A DNA stretch of 64,000 bases from G958296245 sp963664035 (GTDB lineage Bacteria; Chloroflexota; Dehalococcoidia; Lucifugimonadales; G958296245). The notes under the pieces are model-generated. The model was not told where the DNA came from, made no database searches, and worked only from the letters and a program-made list of their open reading frames with translations. Shown here one piece after another: positions 1 to 8,898 of this stretch (positions are counted from its first letter, which is position 1; the number at the start of each line of letters is the position of its first letter). Both the position numbers and the translations under genes were made by a program. Where the stretch lies: NCBI GenBank assembly GCA_963664035.2, contig OY760867.2:2666001-2730000 (forward strand). The letters are read 5' to 3'.

Positions 1-30
1 AGGGGGCGTGGTCGGCCGGCAAGGAGACCG

Positions 31-483
31 TCAGGATTCAGTGATCCAGCGGTCCACGTCGCGCTCGTAGCCGAGCACCTCTTCGGGGGCGAAGAAGACG
101 CCTATCTCCCTCTCCGCGGACTCGTCGGAGTCGGAGCCGTGGATCAGGTTCTGGCCGATGGTCAGCGCGTAGTCGCCCCTTATGGTGCCTGGGGGCGAGT
201 CCTCCGGGCTGGTCTCCCCCATGATGGAGCGCACCGCCCGCACGGCGCCCGGGCCTTCGACGACCACGGCCACCAGCGGGCTCGACGTGATGAACTCTAT
301 GAGGCTTGGGAAGAACGGCTTGTCGACGTGGGCCTCGTAGTGGCGAGTCCCCAGGTCCTCGTCGGCGCGCAGCATCTTCATGGCGGTCAGCTTGAGGCCG
401 CGGCGCTCCAATCGCGATATTAGCTCTCCGACCAGACCGCGCTGTACGGCGTCGGGTTTCAGTAGTACCAGGCTTCTGTCCAA
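31..483 (-). CDS. ndk: Nucleoside diphosphate kinase
   Basis: This cytosolic enzyme transfers the gamma-phosphate of ATP to other NDPs through a phosphohistidine. At 150 aa it has the family's normal length. The N-terminal strand ends in LLKPDAV with Lys9, and the active-site loop QNLIHGSDS places the phosphorylated His at about 115. It is the last gene of a minus-strand group after tsaE and tsaB. The in-frame start is TTG at 483, preceded by AGGGAG. An ATG at 486-488 lies closer to that site but is out of frame and opens only a 9-codon peptide, so TTG is the supported start. Family assignment is certain. Confidence 0.96.
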   Translation of the reverse strand: MDRSLVLLKPDAVQRGLVGELISRLERRGLKLTAMKMLRADEDLGTRHYEAHVDKPFFPSLIEFITSSPLVAVVVEGPGAVRAVRSIMGETSPEDSPPGTIRGDYALTIGQNLIHGSDSDESAEREIGVFFAPEEVLGYERDVDRWITES

Positions 484-514
484 TTCATTGTGCTCCCTTC
501 GGTGATGGTTGTTC

Positions 515-1201
515 CTACGAGTCTAGCATTCGGACGCCGCGCCGCGCAGAGTCTAGCTGCGAGCCGCGGATGTACGTGGGCTGGAGGGTCTCGGCGTCGT
601 CGACGTCGGACGCCGAGAGCCGCCCGTAGGCAAGGGCCGCCAGCGCCGACGGCAGCCTGGTGGGGGGCGCGCAGTTGGCCGCGGCGGCGCCACTGGGCAG
701 GCCGCGCTCGACGAGCGAGGGGAGGGCTTCGCCGCAGAAGAGGGTGTTCTCGGGGCTTGCCGCGGCGACTTCTTCCGGCGCCGCGACTTCGTATGCGCCG
801 TCTTCGTGCGGGCCGGCGCCCGGATGGAACCTGCCGGCGTAGATCGTCTTCCTGCCCGCGGCCATTACGGCGCACACGGGGCGCCCCAGCCCAAGGTACG
901 GGTACGCCTCGACGTGAAGGCTGCCCACGGCCACGAGGGGGATGGCCTGGGCCATGGACATCGCCTTGGCCACGCTAACGCCCACGCGGAGGGCGCTGAA
1001 TCCGCCGGGGCCCCTGGCGACGAAGACGGCCTCTACGTCCGCGGGCGATGCCCCGGCCTGTTCCATGAGGCGGCGCATGGCCGGCACACACTCGACGGAG
1101 TGGTTCTGCTCCGAGCGCCAGGAGAGCGCGTGGGTTACACGGCCCTTTTTGGACAACGCGACCGAGGCGTAGCGCGTCGACGTGTCTATGGACAGTTCCA
1201 C
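515..1201 (-). CDS. tsaB: tRNA threonylcarbamoyladenosine biosynthesis protein TsaB
   Basis: TsaB is the ASKHA-fold partner of TsaD in making the t6A modification at position 37 of ANN-decoding tRNAs. The protein has 228 aa, close to the family norm. It opens with the phosphate-loop segment LSIDTSTRYASVAL and carries the conserved GPGGFSALRVG stretch near residue 65. It lies 9 bp downstream of tsaE and 31 bp upstream of ndk on the same strand, so the t6A genes are probably co-transcribed. TsaC and TsaD are not in the window. Confidence 0.93.
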   Translation of the reverse strand: MELSIDTSTRYASVALSKKGRVTHALSWRSEQNHSVECVPAMRRLMEQAGASPADVEAVFVARGPGGFSALRVGVSVAKAMSMAQAIPLVAVGSLHVEAYPYLGLGRPVCAVMAAGRKTIYAGRFHPGAGPHEDGAYEVAAPEEVAAASPENTLFCGEALPSLVERGLPSGAAAANCAPPTRLPSALAALAYGRLSASDVDDAETLQPTYIRGSQLDSARRGVRMLDS

Positions 1202-1210
1202 GGCGTATTC

Positions 1211-1735
1211 CTACCTACTCTGCTCAGCTCTCAGTGCGGCGAGAGCTTCCGAAAAGGCGGCGCCGGCGGCGGACACTCTCAACCGGCGCGTCTCGTCGTC
1301 CACGCGCTCGAACTCGATGCTCACGTGCTCGTCGCCCAGCAGCCCTGGCGCCCTGTCCGCCCACTCGACCACGGTCACGCCGTCGCCCTCCAGGTACTCG
1401 TCCAGGCCCAGGTCCAGCACCTCCGCGCCCCCCCCCAGGCGGTATAGGTCCACGTGGTAGAGCGTCAGCCGCGCGCTGTACTCGGACACTAGCACGAAGG
1501 TGGGGCTCCTGGCCGTCTCGTCCGAGCCGAGGCCGTGCAGGATGCCCTGCGTAAGGCAGGTCTTGCCCGCGCCCAGCTCGCCGGCCAGTAGGAAGACGTC
1601 GCCGGGCCTGGCGGCCTCGCCCAGCACCCTGCCTACGCGCCGGGTCTCGTCAGGGCCGGTCGTGGTCAGCTCCACGCACATCCTACTTCCCGTCTCCCGC
1701 ATAGGCGTTTGCTCTTTCAGATCAGGAGAAGACAT
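1211..1735 (-). CDS. tsaE: tRNA threonylcarbamoyladenosine biosynthesis ATPase TsaE
   Basis: TsaE is the P-loop ATPase that drives the TsaBDE complex in t6A synthesis. A Walker A motif, GELGAGKT, sits at about residues 52-59, and a conserved YHVDLYRL segment lies near residue 100. The long form of 174 aa starts at 1735 without a visible ribosome site. An internal ATG at 1681, preceded by GGAAG, would give a 156-aa protein that begins where most TsaE proteins do, so that start may be the true one. The gene is directly upstream of tsaB. Confidence 0.93.
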   Translation of the reverse strand: MSSPDLKEQTPMRETGSRMCVELTTTGPDETRRVGRVLGEAARPGDVFLLAGELGAGKTCLTQGILHGLGSDETARSPTFVLVSEYSARLTLYHVDLYRLGGGAEVLDLGLDEYLEGDGVTVVEWADRAPGLLGDEHVSIEFERVDDETRRLRVSAAGAAFSEALAALRAEQSR

Positions 1736-1800
1736 CGCTCACATCATAATAAGACTTCCCAAGGAGGCCGTCGAGTCTTCGTCTTGGCGCTTGAGACGCG

Positions 1801-4446
1801 CTACTTGGCAAGCGTGTAGCTCGCTTCCCAGATCCGGTTCTCTCCAGTGTACTGACCAGTCCTGATGCTCCTGATTCGATACTCAGGCAGTTCTCGCACG
1901 GCTATGCACGTATCATCGAACCGGAAGCCGAAGTCTTTGAATCGGAAGTCTCTATTGTCGAATCCATAGGGCCATCGACGGAAGGGCATGGCAAGCCGAT
2001 GATGGGGAATCGGGTGTAGAAGGAATAGGGCGGCAACGTCTGTTTGATCACATGCTTCCTTCTTGTACACGACCTTGCGGCCATCACTGAGATAGACATC
2101 CCAGTCGGATAGGATTACCGGCGGTCTGCCTTGGGTCAGCCGATTCGCGTATTCCTCCTTGGAAATCATCTCGATACGCACCGGGGACGCCATATCATTG
2201 GGTGGCAAATCGAACACTTCCACGCAAGGGCGCCACCAGCTATAGTTTCTCATTGAGTTGGTATAGCCGGCAATGATAACGGACTCGCCGTCGTCCCACG
2301 AGGCGGCGAATACCATATCCCGAAGTCGTTCGAAGTCGCAGTCGCGGGAGAAGATTTGCACCTGTGCGCCCTCAACCTTCACACCCACGTCACCCCACTG
2401 ATAATCATAGTCCGTCCATTTCATTCTTACGTAGTCAGGCTTGGACATCACTTCGATTCGCACAGGATCCATCGCCTCTCTTGGTAGTTCGATTCCCTTC
2501 ACACAGTAGCCTAGATTGTTTCGGTATATGTCGCCCCATTCATAACTGGCGCCGTCAGCAGCTCCATTGGCCCATGAGAACACGATAACTACATCACGGA
2601 GCTTGTCGGGGACACAATCGATGGCGATTATCTGTACCAGCCTGTCGCTCAACATTACGCCTATTCCATTCGACTGGTGATCGAATCGGCTTTCCAACTT
2701 GTTCCATGTCGAATCGCCATTGGCATCGGCGCCGTCGTCGGCCCAGAGCTTGAATTCATACGTGTCCCGTATCGGAATACCCTCGTACAATGTATTCTCA
2801 AACGTATCCTGGACAGACAATATATTCGCGAAATATGCAATCCCGTACTTGCTGAAGAGCTTGCTCCCATTACCGCTCTTGCTTGCTTCCAGGTACTCGT
2901 AGCTATTAGCGAGACCGTCAAGGTTGACTACCCTGAAATCCGAAAAGTATCCAATCCTTCCCGCGTCCCATGACCCAACAACTGCATCTTCAGGCAGAAT
3001 GTTGTTCATGACCTGTATGGTGCCGAGGTACCTGGACATATTCCAACTGGGTGGATTGTCACGGTCGTCGGTTATCCTATCGACAATATCTATATTAGCT
3101 TGAATACTGTTGTACGGGACTAGGATTAGGACAGTTACTACTATTGTAGCGAGTTTCAACACCGTTGATGTTCTTTCCCGGCGCGGTTCGATGAATCTTC
3201 CAATCAGATAGATGACGACAAAGCATCTGATTGGAACTATAAGCGTCATCATCAGGTAGGCTGGAACGAAATACCAGCCGGCGCTTGCCCAAGTGGGATG
3301 TATCGTGAGAACGGACTGCGCTAACTTTGCCACGTGTCCCATCGCCAGACTTGCCGCGCCTACCAGGAACAGAAGAAGGAACCTGTCCGACTTGCTGTTG
3401 GACCGGCGGGCGGACCACCAAACAAGTACGACGTAGATGCAGATTTCTGCGGCAACAAGCAACTCGCCGTCGAACGCTTGAATTTGCAAGTGGTCCTTAA
3501 CGTTCTCTATTAGGCTGAATCCTCCTCCCTCGAGGCAGCGTTGCCCGTAGAGTGTCTCCAAAAGTGGAGGAAGTTGCTCGACTTCGCCCTCGAAGCAGAG
3601 TTGCGACCACAGGCGCTTGGTCGCCCCGCTCACTGGCACGAACCCTCCGAAGACGATCCGATTGTAGACGAAGTAGGTAATTCCGCCGAGGATCGCGCCC
3701 AACAGTGGAACGAATGTGGGATTGGCAACTCGGGCCAGCGCCCTCATCGATACGTCCTGAGCCTGAGCCTGAGGTTGAGGAGGCCTTGGCCGTCGGAGCC
3801 ACTCGAACAAGGCGATGCTCGCGGTGGCTGTCAACGATATGGCCATGTACTCCAGACGGACCCACGGCAGGACGAAAGCGACGGCAGCCAGCGGGAGTGC
3901 CCAGCGCGACTGGCTTCTCGCGAACAGGCTCAGCGCCAGAAACAACAACCCGAGCGAGAACAGTCCCGCCGCGGCCTCCATGCCAAGATACAGAGTTCTA
4001 TGTGCGTAGAGCGCTGGCAAAGCGGCGAGCAAAACTATCCATGGCAAGCGAAGCAGCCGTGCTGCGAGGGCAATCAGTGCGACTCCTCCGGCGACCAGCA
4101 TGATTTCCAGCGCCTTGATGCCGAACAGCGCCGACTCGAGGTCAAAGACCCAATAGAACGGCGTTATCAGTAGTAGCCAAACAGGGTGGTATCCGTTGGT
4201 AAGTGTTAGGCCGCCGTCGAAGGTCGAGAACTCGCCGCCGGCCAGGTTCTTTGCGATCTGGAAGTAGTAAAACGCGTCGTCGTTGTTAAAACCGGCAACG
4301 AAGTTTACTAGGTCAGAATGTGAGAGCAGGTAGTACGCGAAGAATACGCCATAGGTCAGTATGGCGACCAGAAAGAGTCCGAATAGGAGATTGCCGAAGT
4401 ACTCGAATCTGTTCCTGAGTCTCGTTAGTATTGGCACACAACCCAC
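1801..4446 (-). CDS. GT-C-type membrane glycosyltransferase with repeated C-terminal domain
   Basis: This is an 881-aa multispanning protein. A first membrane segment at about 20-40 is followed by NNDDAFYYFQIAKNLAGG (acidic pair at 56-57) and TNGYHPVW, a pattern typical of GT-C enzymes that use polyprenyl-linked sugars. Hydrophobic helices continue to about residue 440. The rest is soluble and contains at least two, possibly three, related units, each with an SWANGA/SWDDGE-like segment, a conserved Cys and a PVRIE(V/M)(M/I)SK ending. The gene reads as more AT-rich than its neighbours, hinting at transfer. Sugar donor and acceptor cannot be inferred. It stops 66 bp from tsaE and starts 3 bp after the 246-aa gene. 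Confidence 0.75.
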   Translation of the reverse strand: MGCVPILTRLRNRFEYFGNLLFGLFLVAILTYGVFFAYYLLSHSDLVNFVAGFNNDDAFYYFQIAKNLAGGEFSTFDGGLTLTNGYHPVWLLLITPFYWVFDLESALFGIKALEIMLVAGGVALIALAARLLRLPWIVLLAALPALYAHRTLYLGMEAAAGLFSLGLLFLALSLFARSQSRWALPLAAVAFVLPWVRLEYMAISLTATASIALFEWLRRPRPPQPQAQAQDVSMRALARVANPTFVPLLGAILGGITYFVYNRIVFGGFVPVSGATKRLWSQLCFEGEVEQLPPLLETLYGQRCLEGGGFSLIENVKDHLQIQAFDGELLVAAEICIYVVLVWWSARRSNSKSDRFLLLFLVGAASLAMGHVAKLAQSVLTIHPTWASAGWYFVPAYLMMTLIVPIRCFVVIYLIGRFIEPRRERTSTVLKLATIVVTVLILVPYNSIQANIDIVDRITDDRDNPPSWNMSRYLGTIQVMNNILPEDAVVGSWDAGRIGYFSDFRVVNLDGLANSYEYLEASKSGNGSKLFSKYGIAYFANILSVQDTFENTLYEGIPIRDTYEFKLWADDGADANGDSTWNKLESRFDHQSNGIGVMLSDRLVQIIAIDCVPDKLRDVVIVFSWANGAADGASYEWGDIYRNNLGYCVKGIELPREAMDPVRIEVMSKPDYVRMKWTDYDYQWGDVGVKVEGAQVQIFSRDCDFERLRDMVFAASWDDGESVIIAGYTNSMRNYSWWRPCVEVFDLPPNDMASPVRIEMISKEEYANRLTQGRPPVILSDWDVYLSDGRKVVYKKEACDQTDVAALFLLHPIPHHRLAMPFRRWPYGFDNRDFRFKDFGFRFDDTCIAVRELPEYRIRSIRTGQYTGENRIWEASYTLAK

Positions 4447-4449
4447 CTG

Positions 4450-5190
4450 CTAGAAGTCGTCTTCGTCCTCGTCGTAGGCTGGGGGCGGGCCCTGTGACGG
4501 GGGGTGGGGGACTAGGGCGCTGCGGTGCTTGGGGCGCTCCTTGCGGCGGGGCAGGGAGAGGAGGGATTCCCTGGCGCTCGCGGCGCTGTTGGAGTCGTGG
4601 TGGACGATGAGGGCGTTGACACCCACCAGCCGCAGCGATTCGAGCGCGGCGGAGTCGAGACCGTCCGGGGCCTCGACGAGCAGGGGCTTGTCCGTCAGGC
4701 CGCGCAGGGCCTGCACCCGCATGAGGGCCTGCATCGTCAGCGGCAGATCCCGCAGCGGAGGCGTGAAGAGCACGCCGTCCACGGGCAGATCGACGAGGGC
4801 GCGGGCGGACTCCTCGTCCATGTCCGCGGGCGCCGCAGCGATGACGCCGAGGTCCTCGTCGTTCAGCAGCGCGGCGTGGGTGTCCAGCGACTCGAACACG
4901 ACGAAATCGCAGCCCTTGTCCACGAGGTCGGTGGACTGCTCCAGCGTGAAGCCGGAGGCGCGGACGCCCCATATCGTGTCCCCGAGTCCCTCGATAGCTC
5001 CTGGGCCCTCGACCATGATGGCGTCGGCAGGGGAGCTTGCGGCGGCCTCCTCGTCGATCCGGCCGCCTCCCACGGACTCGATCAACACCATGTCCGGTGC
5101 GGCTCGGTCCCTGCCCGCCGCGGCTCCGAAGCCCAGGGGTGGGGCCGACTGCTGGCCCGCCTTCTCGATGATGTCGATCAGTCTGCTCAT
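4450..5190 (-). CDS. Conserved hypothetical protein, TIM-barrel-like
   Basis: I do not recognise the function of this 246-aa soluble protein. It alternates short hydrophobic strands with helices, for example DMVLIESVGG, DAIMVEGPGA, DFVVFESLD, DGVLFTPPLRDLP and KPLLVEAPDG, in a beta/alpha rhythm that suggests a TIM-barrel-like fold. The C-terminus is Pro-rich and ends in an acidic EDEDDF tail. It lies 3 bp upstream of the glycosyltransferase gene on the same strand, so the two are likely co-transcribed. No catalytic motif is evident. Confidence 0.7.
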   Translation of the reverse strand: MSRLIDIIEKAGQQSAPPLGFGAAAGRDRAAPDMVLIESVGGGRIDEEAAASSPADAIMVEGPGAIEGLGDTIWGVRASGFTLEQSTDLVDKGCDFVVFESLDTHAALLNDEDLGVIAAAPADMDEESARALVDLPVDGVLFTPPLRDLPLTMQALMRVQALRGLTDKPLLVEAPDGLDSAALESLRLVGVNALIVHHDSNSAASARESLLSLPRRKERPKHRSALVPHPPSQGPPPAYDEDEDDF

Positions 5191-5309
5191 GCGTGGAGTC
5201 CTCCTGTCGCTGCTGCGGGGTCGATTCTAAGGCAGCGGGCGGACTGGTTCAACTTGCCCGGCTGCGTTAGGCTGTAACCGGAAGACCGAGTCGCTGCGGA
5301 GGACTGGAC

Positions 5310-5993
5310 ATGCAGATGCGCCGCTTTCAGGGCAAGACCTTGACGTATCTCACCGTGGAGCCGGACGGGTACGAGGCCGGCCGCCGGTACCCGATGGTGA
5401 TACTGCTCCACGGGTACGGCGCGAACATGGGAGACCTGGCCGGCCTGAGCGGCGTGCTGGGCGCTTCGGGCTACGTCTACGCCATGCCAAACGCGCCCCT
5501 GGAGCTCCAGATAGGATTCGGCATGGTGGGATACGCGTGGGCGGAGCCGCCGGCGGGGGGCGAGGGCAGCGGCATGGACGAGTCCGATGAGCGCCTGGGG
5601 GTATTCTTCGACGAGGTGATGGCGCAGTACGGCGTGGAGCCGGGCGACGTCGTGCTGGGCGGCTTCTCGCAGGGCGCCATGATGAGCTACCGCCTGGGGC
5701 TGCCGAGGCCGGAGACCTTCCGCGGCCTCGTCTGCCTCAGCGGCGTCGTGCCGGACGCCGACGGGCTGAGGCGACAGCTGCCGGCGGACAGGACGCAGCC
5801 CATCTTCATATCGCACGGCACGGAGGACGCGGTGATCCCCGTGGAGGGAGCGCGGCGGTCGCTGCGGTTCCTGCAAGACGAGGGCTACGCTCCCCGTTAC
5901 CGTGAGTACGACATGGGCCACGAGATCAGCGCCGAGGCGCTTGACGACCTCGCGCCGTGGCTGCGCCGGGTGCTCCCGCCCGCGGCCTGCTAG
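5310..5993 (+). CDS. Alpha/beta hydrolase, phospholipase/carboxylesterase family
   Basis: This is a 227-aa serine hydrolase of the phospholipase/carboxylesterase type (PF02230-like). The oxyanion-hole segment LLHGYGAN is at 33-40, the nucleophile elbow GGFSQG has Ser120, the acid is Asp173 in GTEDAVIP, and the histidine is His204 in MGHEIS. The length is normal for cytosolic carboxylesterases. ATG codons at 5310 and 5316 are both possible starts. It is divergent from the 246-aa gene and followed by a 187-bp stretch without a gene, then the tRNA promoter. The physiological ester substrate is unknown. Confidence 0.9.
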   Translation: MQMRRFQGKTLTYLTVEPDGYEAGRRYPMVILLHGYGANMGDLAGLSGVLGASGYVYAMPNAPLELQIGFGMVGYAWAEPPAGGEGSGMDESDERLGVFFDEVMAQYGVEPGDVVLGGFSQGAMMSYRLGLPRPETFRGLVCLSGVVPDADGLRRQLPADRTQPIFISHGTEDAVIPVEGARRSLRFLQDEGYAPRYREYDMGHEISAEALDDLAPWLRRVLPPAAC

Positions 5994-6180
5994 CGCCGCC
6001 TCGACGCGCGCAATGGGGGCCGGGCGAGATTTGGGCGCAATACGTGAGGAAACTCAATAAGGTTCGCTGGCATCGTCATTAGGGACAAGGGTGCAGCCGT
6101 CGAAGCGGAGTATGTGCGCTTATTGGCGTCGATTTCATCAGCGTATCTTGGAATAGTGGCGAAATTCACAATCTCGGCGA

Positions 6181-6209
6181 TTGATTGAGTTGCCTATGTT
6201 TGCTATATT
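6181..6209 (+). promoter_or_regulatory. Sigma-70-type promoter of tRNA-Ser
   Basis: TTGATT at 6181-6186 is separated by exactly 17 bp from TATATT at 6204-6209. Transcription would start near 6216, about 3 bases before the mature tRNA 5' end. The stretch from 5994 to 6180 shows nothing else I can support. Confidence 0.65.
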
Positions 6210-6218
6210 GGAAGCCTT

Positions 6219-6310
6219 GGAGGGATCGCATAGTGGTCTAGTGCGGCCGCCTGCTAAGCGGTTAGGGGGAGAAATCCCTCTCATGGGTTCGAATCCCATT
6301 CCCTCCGCCA
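6219..6310 (+). tRNA. tRNA-Ser (anticodon GCT)
   Basis: The acceptor stem GGAGGGA at 6219-6225 pairs with TCCCTCC before G and an encoded CCA at 6308-6310. The anticodon loop CTGCTAA holds GCT at 6253-6255, which reads AGC/AGT serine codons. The long variable arm (GGGGGA-GAAA-TCCCTC type) and the T-loop GGTTCGAATCC are those of a class II tRNA. Stems were paired by eye and fit without mismatch except one G-U in the anticodon stem. Confidence 0.96.
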
Positions 6311-6376
6311 CTATCGAATATGAGTAGCTCAGACAAGCCCGCCTCGGCGGGCCGAGTTGAATAGACCGTCCTTCCC

Positions 6377-7678
6377 ATGGTATCCACGCCCACCGCGCCA
6401 AGCAGCTTCCATATCTGGACTATCGGGTGCCAGATGAACAAGGCCGACTCCGAGCGGCTGGAGAGCGCCCTGGGCCAGCTTGGGCTCGGCGAGGCCGCTG
6501 GCGCCGCGGACGCCGACGTGATCGTGCTCAATAGCTGCGTGGTCAGGCAGAGCGCCGAGGACAAGGTTACCGGGATGCTGGGGTCGTTGAAGCACCTCAA
6601 GAGGCGCGACCCCGGCAAGGTCGTCGCGCTGATGGGCTGCATGGTTGGACCGAAGGCGGACGCCCTGTCCGCGCGCTTTCCCCAGGTGGACGTATTCATG
6701 CGCCCGCAGCAGTACGAGCCGCTGTTCGACCTGCTGGGCGAGCGCATGGGCGTGGACGTCGAGGGCTGCGTCGGGCCGCTGACCGCCCGGGCCGCGGTCA
6801 CGGCCTACGTACCGATCATCCACGGCTGCGACAAGTTCTGCACCTTCTGCATCATCCCGTACCGGCGGGGCAGGGAGGTCAGCAGGCCGGTCGCGGACAT
6901 CGTGCGGGAGACGGAGCTGCTGGCGGCGCGCGGGGTCAGGGAGGTGACTCTGCTGGGGCAGAACGTCGACTCCTACGGCCACGACCTCGCCGGGACGGTA
7001 GACCTTGGCGACCTGCTCGCGGCCGTCAACGGCGTCGACGGGCTGGAGCGCGTACGCTTCCTGACGTCGCACCCGAACGACATGAGCGACCACATCATCG
7101 ACCAGGTGGCCGAGCTCGATAAGGTGTGCGAGCACGTCAACCTGCCCTTCCAGGCGGGCGACGACGAGGTGCTGCGCCGGATGAGGCGCGGCTACACCTC
7201 CGACGACTACAGGGCGCTGGTGGACAAGATACGCGGCAGGATACCGAACGTCTCGCTCAGCACCGACCTGATAGTCGGCTTCTGCGGGGAGACGGACCGG
7301 CAGTTCGAGCGGACGCTCGACATGCTGCGCGACGTGAGGTTCGACAAGGTACACTCGGCCGCCTACTCCACGAGGGAGGGCACGATCGCGGCCCGCAAGC
7401 TCGCGGACGACGTGCCGGACGAGGAGAAGAAGGCCAGGCTGAAGGCCGTCGAGAGGCTGCAGGAGCAGGTGCTGACCGAGATCAACTCCAAGCTCCAGGG
7501 GCAGCGCGTCGAGGTGCTGGTAGAGGGGACGAGGCGCGGGAAGACGCACGGCCGCAACCGGAACGACAAGATAGTCTACGTGGCCGGAGCCGAAGACCGT
7601 ATCGGAGAGGTCGTCACCGCGACGGTCGAGGCCACGAGCCCATGGTCGCTGCGAGCCCGTTTAGGGGCGGCGGCGTAG
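6377..7678 (+). CDS. miaB: tRNA-2-methylthio-N6-dimethylallyladenosine synthase MiaB
   Basis: MiaB is a radical-SAM methylthiotransferase that adds a 2-methylthio group to i6A37 of tRNAs. In the 433-aa protein the N-terminal UPF0004 domain supplies the auxiliary cluster cysteines (Cys18 in IGCQMNKAD, Cys54 in NSCVVRQSA, Cys88 in GCMV). The radical-SAM motif CDKFCTFC is at 151-158 and a TRAM domain closes the C-terminus. It sits 67 bp after tRNA-Ser and 16 bp before nadA. An i6A transferase (MiaA) is not in the window. Family membership is certain; MiaB is favoured over other MTTases by the CDKFCTFCIIPYRRG segment. Confidence 0.93.
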   Translation: MVSTPTAPSSFHIWTIGCQMNKADSERLESALGQLGLGEAAGAADADVIVLNSCVVRQSAEDKVTGMLGSLKHLKRRDPGKVVALMGCMVGPKADALSARFPQVDVFMRPQQYEPLFDLLGERMGVDVEGCVGPLTARAAVTAYVPIIHGCDKFCTFCIIPYRRGREVSRPVADIVRETELLAARGVREVTLLGQNVDSYGHDLAGTVDLGDLLAAVNGVDGLERVRFLTSHPNDMSDHIIDQVAELDKVCEHVNLPFQAGDDEVLRRMRRGYTSDDYRALVDKIRGRIPNVSLSTDLIVGFCGETDRQFERTLDMLRDVRFDKVHSAAYSTREGTIAARKLADDVPDEEKKARLKAVERLQEQVLTEINSKLQGQRVEVLVEGTRRGKTHGRNRNDKIVYVAGAEDRIGEVVTATVEATSPWSLRARLGAAA

Positions 7679-7694
7679 GCATGAGAGAAGAGAA

Positions 7695-8897
7695 TTGGTA
7701 ACCACACTGCGAAAGCCAACCATCCCGATCACCGAGATAGAGCAGTCGGCCTTCTGCCAGACCGAGGACGAGCTCAAGTCGAAGACGCTTGCCGAGGAGT
7801 TCGAGGCCGGCGTCCGGTGGCAGAAGCTCCCCACCGAGTACCTGAAGAAGACGCCTGAGGAGCTGGAGACCCGGATAACCGAGGCGAGGGCGCGGCTGGG
7901 CTCGCGGCTGGTCATCCTGGGCCACCACTACCAGCGCAACGAGGTTATCAGGTTCGCCGACCTGCGCGGCGACTCCTTCAAGCTCTCGCAGTACGCCGCC
8001 TCCCAGCGGGACGCCGAGTACATAGTCTTCTGCGGCGTCCACTTCATGGCGGAGACGGCGGACGTGCTCAGCTCGCCCTCCCAGAAGGTGGTGCTGCCCA
8101 ACCTGACCGCCGGCTGCTCCATGGCGGACATGGCCCACATCGACGACGTGCTGGACTGCTGGGACGATCTGCACGGCCTGTTCGGCGACGGCGTAGTCCC
8201 CATCACGTACATGAACTCCACGGCGGCCATAAAGGCGCTGTGCGGGCGCAACAACGGCATCGTGTGTACCTCCACCAACGCCACGGCGACATTCAGGTGG
8301 GCCTTCGAGCGCGGGGAGAAGGTGCTGTTCCTGCCCGACCAGCACCTGGGCAGGAATACCGGCGTGAAGCTCGGCGTCGGCCTGGACGAGATGGTCGTGT
8401 GGAACCCGTTCAAGCCGATGGGGGGCCACACCGAGGAGGATCTGGCCAGGGCGAAGATCATCCTGTGGCAGGGCCACTGCTCCGTCCACACCAGGTTCAA
8501 GGTCTCCCAGATAGAGGAGGCGCGCAGGCGGCACCCCGACGTTAACGTCGTCGTCCACCCCGAGTGCTTCATGGAGGTGGTCGAGGCCGCCGACATGGAC
8601 GGCTCCACTGAGTACATCATCCGGGTCGTGAGCGAGGCGCAGGCCGGCAGCGTCTGGGCCGTGGGCACCGAGATCAGCCTCGTTCACCGGCTCGCGCAGG
8701 AGAACCCGGACAAGACGGTCTTCTGCCTGGACTCGGTGGTCTGCCCCTGCTCGACCATGTACCGCATCCACCCGGCCTACCTGTCGTGGGTGCTCGACGG
8801 CCTGAACGAGGGCGTCGTGGTCAACCGCATCGAGGTGGACGGGCAGACGAGGGCTGAGGCGCGGGTGGCGCTGGACCGAATGCTGTCCGTGGCCTAG
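7695..8897 (+). CDS. nadA: Quinolinate synthase A
   Basis: NadA condenses iminoaspartate and dihydroxyacetone phosphate to quinolinate in de novo NAD synthesis, using a [4Fe-4S] cluster. The 400-aa protein shows LGHHYQRNEV near 75, FCGVHFMAETADVL with Cys113, LPNLTAGCSMADM near 135-145, and the C-terminal CPCSTMYRIHP near 355. It has an N-terminal extension of about 60 residues relative to compact NadA proteins. The start used is TTG at 7695. nadC follows after 1 bp. nadB was not seen, so the iminoaspartate source must be elsewhere. Confidence 0.95.
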   Translation: MVTTLRKPTIPITEIEQSAFCQTEDELKSKTLAEEFEAGVRWQKLPTEYLKKTPEELETRITEARARLGSRLVILGHHYQRNEVIRFADLRGDSFKLSQYAASQRDAEYIVFCGVHFMAETADVLSSPSQKVVLPNLTAGCSMADMAHIDDVLDCWDDLHGLFGDGVVPITYMNSTAAIKALCGRNNGIVCTSTNATATFRWAFERGEKVLFLPDQHLGRNTGVKLGVGLDEMVVWNPFKPMGGHTEEDLARAKIILWQGHCSVHTRFKVSQIEEARRRHPDVNVVVHPECFMEVVEAADMDGSTEYIIRVVSEAQAGSVWAVGTEISLVHRLAQENPDKTVFCLDSVVCPCSTMYRIHPAYLSWVLDGLNEGVVVNRIEVDGQTRAEARVALDRMLSVA

Positions 8898-8898
8898 G

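Noticed and set aside
6329..7549. 406-codon antisense ORF opposite miaB
   Set aside because: High-GC shadow frame; miaB carries all catalytic motifs and the antisense product looks like nothing.
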